A DNA stretch of 28,471 nucleotides from the NCBI GenBank assembly GCA_900769465.1, contig CAAGGT010000280.1:1-28471 (forward strand), read 5' to 3'. Shown here piece after piece: positions 1 through 8,487 of this stretch. This stretch comes from Bacteroidaceae bacterium (GTDB lineage Bacteria; Bacteroidota; Bacteroidia; Bacteroidales; Bacteroidaceae). A model generated the notes under the pieces. That model had not been told where the DNA came from. It saw only the letters and a list, made by a program, of their open reading frames with translations, and did no database searches. A program made the position numbers and the translations under genes. Each line of letters begins with the position of its first letter. Position 1 is the stretch's first letter.

Positions 1-477
1 GAGGTTGTTACCATCATCGTCATTGTTGTAGTTTGCATACACACCATAAGTATAACCACCCGAGAAGTTCAGTTTGTTTGTACCATTGATATTAATGTTA
101 AAATAAGAACCATTAGGTGTAACTGTTACAAAGTCTGATGTAGTTTTCACCAATTTGATGAAGTTGCCATCCTTTTGCGCGAACTTTTTCTCGCTGACAC
201 TCCAAAGATAGAGTTTGCCATCATATTCAACGAAAGCGAACTGCTGGGCAGTAGATGACGAATTTTTTGCAACATCCTTGTTCAGATAGTTACCATATGT
301 ACCACCACAGTGTGACAAGTAGCCCTCGCCAGGCTTTGCATAGAACGCACCGCGATTGCCATCCTTAGAAGTAATGTGGTAACATTTTTCGTTACTCAAC
401 TGGCTTGCATCTGTAATCTGCGCCATTGCGCCCAAAGCAAGGAACAATGATGCGATAAATAGAGTAAATTTTCTCAT
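1..477 (-). CDS. Secreted protein, N-terminal 159 residues only (cut by window edge)
   Basis: An open frame reads leftward from an ATG at 477 to the window edge with no stop, so only the N-terminus is present. It opens with a clear signal peptide (MRKFTLFIASLFLALGAMAQ, cleavage expected near residue 20). The next residues are rich in Gly, Tyr, Asn and Ser and contain short beta-strand-like stretches such as KCYHITSKDGNRGAFYA and KLYLWSVSEKKF. This resembles the ricin/lectin-like N-terminal modules found at the front of large secreted Bacteroidales proteins, but I cannot name a family. The end of the gene, any enzymatic domain and any T9SS tail lie outside the window. Confidence is high that it is a real exported protein and low on its function. 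Confidence 0.8.
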   Translation of the reverse strand, partial: MRKFTLFIASLFLALGAMAQITDASQLSNEKCYHITSKDGNRGAFYAKPGEGYLSHCGGTYGNYLNKDVAKNSSSTAQQFAFVEYDGKLYLWSVSEKKFAQKDGNFIKLVKTTSDFVTVTPNGSYFNININGTNKLNFSGGYTYGVYANYNNDDDGNNL

Positions 478-615
478 AAAAGATTAGTTAAAGTTAATTA
501 GTATCAAATCAATATATTCCAGAACAAAAACTCTGTAAATCAAGTTATAATTAGGAGATTACGCCCCGCACAGACACAAAAAAAACGTGGACAATCTTAC
601 ATTATCCACTGATGA

Positions 616-804
616 GGTCTTGGCGTTACCCGGAAGATAGATAAGCAAGTTGCCCACGCTGCATACAGCGCGGACATCAACTTTGCTACTAATCTTCCTA
701 TTGATTTAACCGCCAAGTTTGACAAGGCCAAAGCCCTGCCGGAGCAAAATGCTCCCATCAGTAAGATAGTAAAGCTAATGCGCTATGTTTTTAAAATGTC
801 ATAA
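616..804 (+). pseudogene. Possible 3' remnant of a degraded gene
   Basis: From 616 to a TAA at 802-804 the plus strand is open for 62 codons. The composition looks like real protein: a charged helical stretch with RKIDKQVAHAAYSADINFAT near the start and KIVKLMRYVFKMS at the end. There is no in-frame ATG before the two TGA codons at 610-615, so it cannot be expressed as it stands. I read it as the C-terminal tail of a degraded gene, perhaps a mobile-element protein, but I do not recognise the family. The opposite strand carries a competing 53-codon frame (597-758) that does start with ATG, so the coding strand is not certain. Confidence 0.3.
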
Positions 805-930
805 CCCCACAATGAGTTACGTTGGCAAATATAGTTGTTTTTTACAAAAAAACAGATTACTTTTTTAAAAAAAATACATATTAATTAATAAGGTATCCCC
901 ACAACGCCGCCACATCATATCGGACAGCAA

Positions 931-962
931 CACAAAACAAAGACGGCCCCGTTGGGACCGTC
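931..962 (-). terminator. Terminator downstream of rarA
   Basis: On the minus strand GACGGTCCC and GGGGCCGTC (plus 942-962) pair as a 9-bp stem with one mismatch around a 3-nt loop. The stem is followed by the T-rich run TTTGTTTTGTG. It lies about 120 nt past the rarA stop and is the first plausible Rho-independent terminator for that transcript. Confidence 0.55.
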
Positions 963-1083
963 AATAAAAAGACCACTCTCCTCAAAAACATGAACAGCGC
1001 ATCACGCCCTGCGCCGGCACTCAAAAGAAAAGGGGATTTACATCAATACAAGGCAAATACTAAAGCAAAAGCTCCAGAAAGGT

Positions 1084-2364
1084 TCATTTACAAAACGGCT
1101 TGTCGTCACCCCAGCACTGCTGCATCCATGCCTTGGCCTTTGCCTCGACAGGATTGTCCTGCGGCAACCAGAACGAGAAGGACTCACCCCCGTCGGGCAG
1201 GAACTGCTGTTTTGCAAAATGGCCGGGATAGTCGTGGGAATACTTGTAGCCATCGGCATACCCAAGCTCCGCCATAAGTTTTGTGGGAGCATTACGCAAA
1301 TGCAAGGGAACAGGGAGATTGCCCGTTTCGCGCACTGTCTGCAACGCTTTGTTAATACCCAGATATGCCGAATTGCTCTTTGGCGAAGTAGCAAGATAGA
1401 CAACTGCCTGAGCAAGGGGGATACGCCCCTCGGGCCAGCCAATCTTTGTCACGGCATCAAACGCCGCATTGGCAAGCAAAAGAGCATTTGGATTGGCAAG
1501 CCCTATATCCTCGGAGGCCGAAATCACTATTCTGCGAGCTATAAAAGCCGGGTCCTCGCCACCCTCAATCATCCTTGCCATCCAATAGAGTGCCGCATCG
1601 GGGTCACTGCCACGGATAGACTTTATGAAAGCCGAGATGATATCGTAGTGCATCTCGCCATCCTTGTCATAGGCCGCAGGATTCTGCTGCAGGCACATCT
1701 TGACCTTTTCATCCGTTATGACTACGGGGGATTCTGAATCACTCTCCACAACAAGTTCAAGAATATTGAGCAGTTTGCGTGCATCGCCACCGCTATAACG
1801 CATAATGGCAGCCGTCTCGCGCAGCTCAACGCCACGAGCCTTCAGGACAACATCGTTATTGATGGCGTAATCCAGCAGTTTCATCAGGTCATCCTGTTCC
1901 AGGGACTTAAGGACATAAAGCTGACAACGCGACAACAGCGGGCGTATGACCTCGAACGACGGATTCTCCGTTGTTGCGCCAATGAGAGTGACCGTTCCTG
2001 TCTCCACGGCACTCAACAGAGAGTCCTGCTGCGACTTGCTGAAACGGTGAATCTCGTCTATGAACAGGATGGCACTGCCGCGTGAGAAAAGCGGTGAGTT
2101 CTTCGCCTTTTCAATAACCTCACGCACCTCTTTGACACCGGCCGACACCGCGTTCAACGTATAGAACGGGCGATTGAGCGTATTGGCTATTATGCGGGCA
2201 ATTGTTGTCTTGCCGGTCCCCGGAGGGCCCCACATGATAAACGACAGAATGCGACCGGAATCTATCATACGGCGCAGGACAGCGCCATCCCCAACAAGAT
2301 GCAGCTGCCCCACATAGTTGTCAAATGATGTCGGGCGCAAGCGCTCCGCCAATGGTTGTGCCAT
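1084..2364 (-). CDS. rarA: Replication-associated recombination protein A (RarA/MgsA), AAA+ ATPase
   Basis: A clamp-loader-related AAA+ ATPase of 426 residues that acts at stalled or gapped replication forks. Counting from the chosen start, the Walker A motif GPPGTGKT is at 46-53, Walker B ILFIDEIHRF at 99-108 and sensor 1 GATTENPSF near 129-137. The C-terminal MgsA tetramerisation region follows, and the length is normal for the family. I chose the ATG at 2364, which gives MAQPLAERLRP, the usual family N-terminus. The longer in-frame start at 2397 lies inside the fhs terminator hairpin and adds residues that do not look conserved. It follows fhs on the same strand but is separated from it by that terminator, so it is probably transcribed separately or by read-through. 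I could not identify a clear promoter in the short gap. Confidence 0.95.
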   Translation of the reverse strand: MAQPLAERLRPTSFDNYVGQLHLVGDGAVLRRMIDSGRILSFIMWGPPGTGKTTIARIIANTLNRPFYTLNAVSAGVKEVREVIEKAKNSPLFSRGSAILFIDEIHRFSKSQQDSLLSAVETGTVTLIGATTENPSFEVIRPLLSRCQLYVLKSLEQDDLMKLLDYAINNDVVLKARGVELRETAAIMRYSGGDARKLLNILELVVESDSESPVVITDEKVKMCLQQNPAAYDKDGEMHYDIISAFIKSIRGSDPDAALYWMARMIEGGEDPAFIARRIVISASEDIGLANPNALLLANAAFDAVTKIGWPEGRIPLAQAVVYLATSPKSNSAYLGINKALQTVRETGNLPVPLHLRNAPTKLMAELGYADGYKYSHDYPGHFAKQQFLPDGGESFSFWLPQDNPVEAKAKAWMQQCWGDDKPFCK

Positions 2365-2379
2365 ACTATTCGGGTTTAT

Positions 2380-2408
2380 AAAAAATGGCGCGCACAAATG
2401 CGCGCCAT
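2380..2408 (-). terminator. Rho-independent terminator of fhs
   Basis: A perfect 10-bp stem, ATGGCGCGCA/TGCGCGCCAT (2385-2408) with a 4-nt loop, is followed on the minus strand by TTTTTT. It begins 24 nt past the fhs stop and ends just before the rarA start, and it rules out the upstream rarA start candidate at 2397. Confidence 0.85.
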
Positions 2409-2431
2409 CGGTATGTAAGACATTAAAGTGT

Positions 2432-4093
2432 TTAGCTCAAACCAACGATTTCGCCATCGACAAAATCAATGCAGTTTGCCTGTGGCACCTTTGGCAAGCC
2501 CGGCATACGGATGATGTCACCGGCAATAGCCACAATCATCTCGGCACCGGCATTCAACACAACATCGCGTATCTGCAGGTTGAAATCCTTCACTGCGCCA
2601 TATTTAGTAGCATCGGCACTGAACGAGAACTGTGTCTTTGCAATACATACGGGGCACTTTGCAAGGCCGTATTTCTCGGCAAGTCTGATGCGGTCGAGTG
2701 CAGGTTTCGCGAATGTGACGGATGCAGCTCCGTAGATTTTCTTCGCAACCTTCTCAATCTTTGTCTGTACACTATCCTCATCGTCGTATGTAAACTCAAG
2801 AGCCTTTGAAGGATTTTTCTCTATTGTATCAACGACAATCTGTGCCATCTCAACAGCACCCTCACCACCCTGAGCAAATGCATTGTTGATTACGAATGGC
2901 AAGCCAAGCTCCTGCTCGCAGTGGTTGCGCAGCAGTGCCATCTCCTCATCGGTGTCGGTTGCAAAACGGTTGAATACCACAATCACCGACTGACCGAACG
3001 AGCGGAGGTTCGCAACGTGACGGTCAAGGTTTGCAAGGCCATTGCGCAAGCCCTCCATATCGGGTTCCTTGATTTTGTCAAGCTCAACACCGCCGTGCAT
3101 CTTCAAGCCCTGCGCCGTAGCGACAATAACAGTGGCATCGGGCTGCAGGCCGCTCTTGCGGCAAAGAATGTTGTAGAATTTCTCTGCACCCAGGTCGGCA
3201 CCGAAACCGGCCTCGGTAATGGTGTACTCGCTGTGTGCCAAAGCCATCTTGGTTGCCAACTGTGAGTTGCAACCGTGGGCAATATTCGCGAACGGTCCAC
3301 CGTGGATGATGGCCGGTGTATTCTCGGTTGTCTGCACAAGGTTAGGCTGGATAGCATCCTTGAGCAATACCATAATGGCACCTGCAACGCCAAGGTCTTT
3401 CACTGTGAAAGGCTCACCTGCATAAGTGTAACCGAGCATTATATTCTCGATGCGACGACGCAAATCCTCCTCGTCACTCGCAAGGCAAAGGATTGCCATA
3501 AGCTCCGATGCAGGAGTTATATCGAAACCGGCCTGCTCCACGATACCGTTTGTCGCGGGGCCGATACCTGTGATAATAGAACGCAACGAGCGGTCATTGA
3601 CATCAAGGACACGGCGCCACAGAATCTCCTTGAGACCGAAACCGTCCTTCGCGTGCTGATAGAGATAGTTGTCGAGCAATGCCGAAATCATATTGTGAGC
3701 CGAGGTGATGGCGTGGAAGTCACCTGTGAAATGGAGGTTGATTTTCTCCATAGGCAACACCTGTGCATAACCGCCACCGGCCGCACCACCCTTCATACCG
3801 AAGCAGGGGCCGAGAGAAGGCTCACGAAGAGCTACGACAGCCTTCTTGCCAATCTTGTTCAAGCCCAATGCAAGACCAATTGAAACAGTTGTCTTTCCGA
3901 TACCGGCCTTTGTTGCTGTAATTGCAGTAACAAGGATAAGTTTACCTTTCTGCTTGCCAATGAGGTTCAAAGGCAATTTGGCGATGTATTTACCATAATG
4001 TTCAAGGTCATTGGCATCAATACCAATCTGGGCTGCCACATTTTCAATACGCTCAAGTTTGGTTTCATGAGCAATTTGGATGTCACTCTTCAT
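2432..4093 (-). CDS. fhs: Formate-tetrahydrofolate ligase
   Basis: Makes 10-formyl-tetrahydrofolate from formate, ATP and tetrahydrofolate in the cytoplasm, feeding purine synthesis and one-carbon metabolism. The 553-residue product matches the usual length of about 555. The nucleotide-binding loop reads ATKAGIGKT (60-68), the Bacteroidetes version of the more common PAGEGKT. It is followed by the conserved ALREPSLGPCFGMKGGAAGG and HFTGDFHAITSAHN blocks and, near the C-terminus, by MPGLPK. The start at 4093 (MKSDIQIAHE) is the family N-terminus. The frame stays open upstream to 4231, but that extension runs through the promoter and has no coding character. It is transcribed divergently from the glycosyltransferase gene at 4238 and ends at a strong terminator. 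Confidence 0.97.
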   Translation of the reverse strand: MKSDIQIAHETKLERIENVAAQIGIDANDLEHYGKYIAKLPLNLIGKQKGKLILVTAITATKAGIGKTTVSIGLALGLNKIGKKAVVALREPSLGPCFGMKGGAAGGGYAQVLPMEKINLHFTGDFHAITSAHNMISALLDNYLYQHAKDGFGLKEILWRRVLDVNDRSLRSIITGIGPATNGIVEQAGFDITPASELMAILCLASDEEDLRRRIENIMLGYTYAGEPFTVKDLGVAGAIMVLLKDAIQPNLVQTTENTPAIIHGGPFANIAHGCNSQLATKMALAHSEYTITEAGFGADLGAEKFYNILCRKSGLQPDATVIVATAQGLKMHGGVELDKIKEPDMEGLRNGLANLDRHVANLRSFGQSVIVVFNRFATDTDEEMALLRNHCEQELGLPFVINNAFAQGGEGAVEMAQIVVDTIEKNPSKALEFTYDDEDSVQTKIEKVAKKIYGAASVTFAKPALDRIRLAEKYGLAKCPVCIAKTQFSFSADATKYGAVKDFNLQIRDVVLNAGAEMIVAIAGDIIRMPGLPKVPQANCIDFVDGEIVGLS

Positions 4094-4133
4094 AGATATA
4101 TATTTTATGTTTATAGATTCTTCTATTGTTCTG

Positions 4134-4163
4134 CGAAGATAATAAAATATATTCATATTACAA
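4134..4163 (-). promoter_or_regulatory. Promoter of fhs
   Basis: Read on the minus strand: TTG (4163-4161), 19 nt, then TATCTTCG (4141-4134), one base from the Bacteroidetes -7 consensus TAnnTTTG. It sits about 40 nt upstream of the fhs start. Confidence 0.6.
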
Positions 4164-4181
4164 CAATCATTCACACACTCA

Positions 4182-4213
4182 TTGTGAATATTGGGGCAAG
4201 TTTTATATCTTTG
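4182..4213 (+). promoter_or_regulatory. Promoter of the glycosyltransferase gene
   Basis: TTG at 4182-4184, a 21-nt spacer, then TATCTTTG at 4206-4213, an exact TAnnTTTG match. The expected start of transcription is about 18 nt before the ATG at 4238. Confidence 0.65.
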
Positions 4214-4237
4214 CAACACTTGAAACCACAAGACAAT

Positions 4238-5119
4238 ATGTTATCAGTTTTAATCCCCGTCAAAAATTTCGACTGCAGCAAACTCATAAAGGAGCTCCAC
4301 AAGCAAGGTGAAACATTGGGTTGCCCGTACGAAATCATCATCGCCGAGGACGGCACAGAGAGCGACATGCTGCACCTGAACAGCGTGGCAGACGAACTGA
4401 GAAACAGCCGAAGAATTGTAAAAAAAATCAACATCGGGCGCGCCGCAATACGAAATCTCCTTGCCACTGAAGCACAATATCACAACCTCGTATTCATAGA
4501 TTGCGATGCAGTCGTGGAGAAAGAGGATTTCCTAAAGGTGTATACCGACGCACTAAAGAAGCACAAAGTTATCTGCGGTGGCCTATACCATGCAGAGAAG
4601 CTCCCGAACAAAGAGTGTACTTTGCGCTACAGATATGAGAAAGAGGCCGACAAGGCACGCGACGCACGTACACGCAACAAGGCTCCATACGACCGTTTCA
4701 CATCTTTTAATTTCGCCATTGACAAAGAACTTTTTAGTTCAATTTTATTTGACACATCAATCACACGATATGGGTACGAGGACGTGCTTTTTGGGAAAGA
4801 ACTTGAAAAAAGGGGAGTCGAGATACTACACATTGAAAACAGACTGTTACATAGCGGATTGGAAAAGAACGACGTTTTCCTTGAAAAGACAGAACTTGCG
4901 CTTACGACACTTTCCGAGATAAAAGACAAAATCGGTGACACCCCACTGCTCCGTACAGTCGACAAACTGAACCGTTGCCACCTTGTCGGATTGTTTATGG
5001 GATATTGGAAATGCAACAGAAAACGCCTAAGAAAAAACCTACTTGGAAAATCCCCATCGCTACTTAAATTCAAAATCTACAAACTCGGATATTACATTTC
5101 ACTCAGCCGGCAATCATAG
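4238..5119 (+). CDS. Glycosyltransferase family 2 protein
   Basis: A predicted nucleotide-sugar-dependent glycosyltransferase of 293 residues with a GT-A fold. The N-terminus MLSVLIPVKNF is the typical first strand. AEDGTES (36-42) and the DxD-type DCD (88-90) are expected to bind the sugar nucleotide and metal. The C-terminal GYEDVLFG (179-186) matches the galactosyltransferase-like C-terminal motif (Glyco_transf_7C type). There is no membrane segment, so it should act on the cytoplasmic face. The start at 4238 is chosen because the longer frame from 3998 crosses the fhs 5' end and the promoter. It stands alone: divergent from fhs, ended by a hairpin over its stop codon. The acceptor and sugar cannot be deduced. 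Confidence 0.85.
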   Translation: MLSVLIPVKNFDCSKLIKELHKQGETLGCPYEIIIAEDGTESDMLHLNSVADELRNSRRIVKKINIGRAAIRNLLATEAQYHNLVFIDCDAVVEKEDFLKVYTDALKKHKVICGGLYHAEKLPNKECTLRYRYEKEADKARDARTRNKAPYDRFTSFNFAIDKELFSSILFDTSITRYGYEDVLFGKELEKRGVEILHIENRLLHSGLEKNDVFLEKTELALTTLSEIKDKIGDTPLLRTVDKLNRCHLVGLFMGYWKCNRKRLRKNLLGKSPSLLKFKIYKLGYYISLSRQS

Positions 5120-5134
5120 TCGGCTGAAGTTTTT
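5103..5134 (+). terminator. Terminator overlapping the glycosyltransferase stop codon
   Basis: TCAGCCG (5103-5109) pairs with CGGCTGA (5121-5127), followed by AGTTTTT. The stop codon TAG (5117-5119) lies in the loop, so coding end and terminator coincide. Confidence 0.7.
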
Positions 5135-5157
5135 CCAGTCCAAACCGTGCCAATGGT

Positions 5158-5188
5158 TTGTTTTAAAGAAAAAAAAGATTTATTTTTG
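5158..5188 (+). promoter_or_regulatory. Promoter of glnS
   Basis: TTG at 5158-5160, a 20-nt spacer, then TATTTTTG at 5181-5188, matching the Bacteroidetes consensus in sequence and spacing. It lies about 60 nt upstream of the glnS ATG. Confidence 0.7.
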
Positions 5189-5247
5189 TAGATTGAAATC
5201 AATAGATTTCACAAAAGAGGGTTATAATCATTAAAAACAAGATAAAA

Positions 5248-6990
5248 ATGGCAGAAATCAACGAAACTGAAAAGAACGAGAAAAAAAGCATCAGTTTTAT
5301 AGAGCAGATTATTGTAAACGACCTTGAAAAAGGCAAGAACGGCTCAAAGGTACAGACACGTTTCCCGCCCGAACCCAACGGTTACCTTCACATAGGCCAC
5401 GCAAAGGCCATCTGCATGGACTTTGGCATGGCACAGAAATACAATGGCATATGCAACCTGCGTTTCGATGACACCAACCCCACAAAGGAAGATGTCGAGT
5501 ATGTAGACGCCATTATGGAGGATATCAAATGGCTTGGTTTTGACTGGGCGAACGTATACTATGCATCGGACTACTTTGACCAGCTCTGGGATTTTGCCAT
5601 AAAGCTCATAAAAGAGGGCAAGGCATACATTGACGAGCAGAGCGCCGAGCAGATTGCCGAACAGAAAGGAACCCCCACACAGGCCGGAACAGACAGCCCA
5701 TACCGCAACCGCCCCGTCGAGGAGAGCCTCGAGCTGTTCCAGAAGATGAACACAGGCGAAATTGAGGAGGGAAAGATGGTCCTGCGTGCCAAGATTGACA
5801 TGGCAAGCCCCAATATGCACTTCCGTGACCCCATAATATACCGTGTTGTCAAGGCGGCACACCACCGCACCGGCGAAAAGTGGAAGGCATACCCAATGTA
5901 CGATTTCGCACATGGACAGAGCGACTATTTCGAGGGAGTGACACACTCGCTGTGTACACTTGAGTTCGTACCCCACCGCCCGCTGTACGACCTGTTCGTT
6001 GACTGGGTAAAGGACGGCAAGGACCTCGAGGACAACCGCCCACGCCAGTACGAGTTCAACAAGCTGAACCTCAACTACACGCTCATGAGCAAGCGCAACC
6101 TGCTCATACTAGTGAAGGAGGGCCTGGTGAACGGTTGGGACGACCCCCGTATGCCGACACTCTGCGGTTTCCGCCGCCGTGGTTATTCACCCGAATCAAT
6201 CAGAAATTTCGTTGACAAAATCGGCTATACCACATACGATGCGCTCAATGATTTCGCACTGCTTGAGAGCGCCGTACGCGAAGACCTCAACAGCCGCGCC
6301 ACACGTGTTTCGGCTGTCATAAACCCTGTAAAGCTCACCATCACCAACTACCCCGAGGAGATGGTCGAGGAGCTGACAGCCATCAACAACCCCGAGCGCC
6401 CCGAGGACGGCACACACACCATCGAGTTCTGCCGCGAGCTTTGGATTGAGCGCGACGACTTCATGGAGGATGCACCAAAGAACTATTTCCGTCTCACCCC
6501 AGGCCGCGAGGTACGCCTCAAAAACGCATACATTGTCCTTTGCACAGGCTGCAACAAGGACGAGGACGGCAACGTAACCGAGGTGCTGTGCGAGTACATT
6601 CCACAGACAAAGACCGGCGAGGCCGATGCCAACCGCAAGGTAAAGAGTACCATCCACTGGGTAAGCCGCCGTCACTGTCTCGAAGCCGAGGTGCGCCTCT
6701 ATGACCGCCTGTGGAGCGCCGAGAACCCACGCGACGAAATGGCTGCCATACGCGAAGCAAAGAACTGCGATGCACTCACAGCCATGAAGGAGATGATTAA
6801 CCCCGACTCCCTCAACATCCTCAAGAATTGCAAGGTCGAGAAATTCCTTGCACAAGGCAAGCCGCTCGACTATCTGCAGTTCCAGCGCATCGGTTACTTC
6901 AACATAGACCCGGATTCAACCCCCGAAAAGCTCATCTTCAACCGCACCGTCTCACTAAAGGACACCTGGAACAAGCTCAAAGGGAAATAA
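5248..6990 (+). CDS. glnS: Glutaminyl-tRNA synthetase
   Basis: Charges tRNA-Gln with glutamine. It is a class I synthetase of 580 residues. The HIGH motif is in PPEPNGYLHIGHAK (HIGH at 48-51), and the KMSKS-equivalent loop is MSKR at 280-283 in NYTLMSKRNLL. LRFDDTNP (71-78) and the anticodon-binding beta-barrel region after about residue 350 are typical of GlnRS rather than GluRS. It is slightly longer than the E. coli enzyme (554), mainly at the N-terminus and in the C-terminal half. The start follows a short A-rich leader. A TPR gene begins 30 nt after the stop with no terminator between them, suggesting co-transcription. Confidence 0.97.
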   Translation: MAEINETEKNEKKSISFIEQIIVNDLEKGKNGSKVQTRFPPEPNGYLHIGHAKAICMDFGMAQKYNGICNLRFDDTNPTKEDVEYVDAIMEDIKWLGFDWANVYYASDYFDQLWDFAIKLIKEGKAYIDEQSAEQIAEQKGTPTQAGTDSPYRNRPVEESLELFQKMNTGEIEEGKMVLRAKIDMASPNMHFRDPIIYRVVKAAHHRTGEKWKAYPMYDFAHGQSDYFEGVTHSLCTLEFVPHRPLYDLFVDWVKDGKDLEDNRPRQYEFNKLNLNYTLMSKRNLLILVKEGLVNGWDDPRMPTLCGFRRRGYSPESIRNFVDKIGYTTYDALNDFALLESAVREDLNSRATRVSAVINPVKLTITNYPEEMVEELTAINNPERPEDGTHTIEFCRELWIERDDFMEDAPKNYFRLTPGREVRLKNAYIVLCTGCNKDEDGNVTEVLCEYIPQTKTGEADANRKVKSTIHWVSRRHCLEAEVRLYDRLWSAENPRDEMAAIREAKNCDALTAMKEMINPDSLNILKNCKVEKFLAQGKPLDYLQFQRIGYFNIDPDSTPEKLIFNRTVSLKDTWNKLKGK

Positions 6991-7020
6991 CCCGCAGACT
7001 ACGGGCATAAAGCGACAACG

Positions 7021-8460
7021 ATGAATTACGACAAAGGATACTTTGAATCACCCGAATTCCGCGAACTCCTTGCCAAGTATGAGAAGTCCATCAAGTTGGG
7101 CATCAGCTCATACTTTGGCATAGACGAGTTCGTGGACCTGTTGTCGTACTATCTCTCGGTAGACAAGAGCGAGGAGGCCGCCGCAGTCCTTGATGCAGCA
7201 AAACACCTGCACCCCACCGCCCCCGAGAACACGAAGATGGGGATAAGACTGTTGCTCTATGCCGGTGAGCCGGAAAGAGCGCTCGAGCTGTTCAAGGAAC
7301 TGAAATACATTGACGAACTGGAGACGCTCACCATAAAAGCCGAGATTATGGTAGCATTAAGGGATTTCAGGCAGGCACACGACATTGCAATTGAGATATT
7401 GCAGAAGTCAGCCCCCGGGCAAGAGAGCATCTACGAAGGACTTGAGATCCTGCTCGACTGCGGTTTTGCCCTTGACGCCCTGGATATATGCGAGACTGCA
7501 CTCAAGGCCTCGCCCGGCCAAACAAGCCTGTACGAGGTAAAGGCCGAATGCCTAATCGAACTGCAACGCATCAACGAAGCAGTAAAGATATACAACGACC
7601 TGCTCGACAGCAACCCCTACTCAACATTCTACTGGGAGCAGTTGGGACACATATACTATATGGTAAAGAAGTATGGCAAGAGCCTCGAATGCTTTGAATA
7701 CGAGAGTGCCATAAACGAAGAGATAGAGTATGCAAGGATGATGCAGGCCTACTGCTACTACCATCTGCGCGACTACAGCTCTGCAAAAAAGCTTTTCGCC
7801 GTCCTTGCCGATAAGTACAGGAACACGGTAACCCCCATATTCTATATAGGACTCTGCCATTACCACGAAGGACGCACCGAGGATGCCATAAACGCGTTCG
7901 ACATTGCCATAAACAACGCCCAGGAGGGTACAATAGCAATGATGTTGGCAAGAATAAACAGAGCCATACTGCTCGATATGACAGGCGCCGCATCCGTTGC
8001 CGATGATGCCGTTTCAATGGCGTTGCTTATGCACCCCGACAACATGAAGCAACTGGTACTCACCGGCAAGCACCTGTATGAACTACGCGACAAGGAGAAT
8101 ATGACCTTTGACGACATGAACATCATTGAGACAAAGGATTGGAACACCGAGGAGACCCTTTACAGGCTTGGAGTACATCTGGTTGAGAACAACCACCCGG
8201 CTTTGGGGAAAAGAGTCCTTAAATATTGCCGTGACTTGAGCTACGACAAGGCCGACATTGATGCCTACCTTGCACACATATATTGGAATGCCGGACAAGA
8301 GGAAGATTCACTGTCATTCATTGAGAATGCATTGGACGGCCGCTCCAACATATTGTTCGAGTTGTTCGGTATTCCATACGATGCAAACATAGGCCCGGAC
8401 GTATTTTGCAGGCTGGCAAGAGAAAAAAAGAGTGATACCCGGGAAGGTATCACCCTATAA
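7021..8460 (+). CDS. Tetratricopeptide repeat protein
   Basis: A 479-residue soluble protein made almost wholly of helical TPR-like repeats. Recognisable units include EEAAAVLDAAKHLHP (about 51-65), ERALELFKEL (85-94), ALDICETALKASPG (153-166), NEAVKIYNDLLDSNP (185-199), YGKSLECFEYESAI (218-231) and EDAINAFDIAINNA (287-300). No signal peptide or membrane segment is visible, so it is probably a cytoplasmic scaffold. It lies 30 nt downstream of glnS in the same direction, but its partner and role are unknown. Its last codons carry the manC terminator of the opposite strand. Confidence 0.85.
   Translation: MNYDKGYFESPEFRELLAKYEKSIKLGISSYFGIDEFVDLLSYYLSVDKSEEAAAVLDAAKHLHPTAPENTKMGIRLLLYAGEPERALELFKELKYIDELETLTIKAEIMVALRDFRQAHDIAIEILQKSAPGQESIYEGLEILLDCGFALDALDICETALKASPGQTSLYEVKAECLIELQRINEAVKIYNDLLDSNPYSTFYWEQLGHIYYMVKKYGKSLECFEYESAINEEIEYARMMQAYCYYHLRDYSSAKKLFAVLADKYRNTVTPIFYIGLCHYHEGRTEDAINAFDIAINNAQEGTIAMMLARINRAILLDMTGAASVADDAVSMALLMHPDNMKQLVLTGKHLYELRDKENMTFDDMNIIETKDWNTEETLYRLGVHLVENNHPALGKRVLKYCRDLSYDKADIDAYLAHIYWNAGQEEDSLSFIENALDGRSNILFELFGIPYDANIGPDVFCRLAREKKSDTREGITL
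8421..8453 (-). terminator. manC terminator inside the 3' end of the TPR gene
   Basis: GTGATACC (8432-8439) and GGTATCAC (8446-8453) form a perfect 8-bp stem. On the minus strand it is followed by TCTTTTTTT (8431-8423). The T tract is only on the minus side, so it acts for the leftward manC transcript, although it lies in the coding end of the convergent TPR gene. Confidence 0.75.
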
Positions 8461-8487
8461 AAGCATTCCGGCATCCACCGCTACAGG

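Larger units (their letters stand above)
478..1083. other. Gene-poor intergenic stretch
   Basis: About 600 bases without a convincing intact gene. It contains an imperfect inverted repeat (GTGGACAA at 587-594 against TTATCCAC at 602-609), an open frame without a start at 616-804 that may be a gene remnant, an AT-rich block at about 815-890, and a minus-strand terminator at 931-962. A TATATTTG element on the minus strand near 825-832 could be a promoter, but no good -33 TTG accompanies it. Confidence 0.6.

Noticed and set aside
4094..4231. N-terminal extension of fhs
   Set aside because: It would run through the fhs promoter, and MKSDIQIAHE at 4093 is the normal family start.
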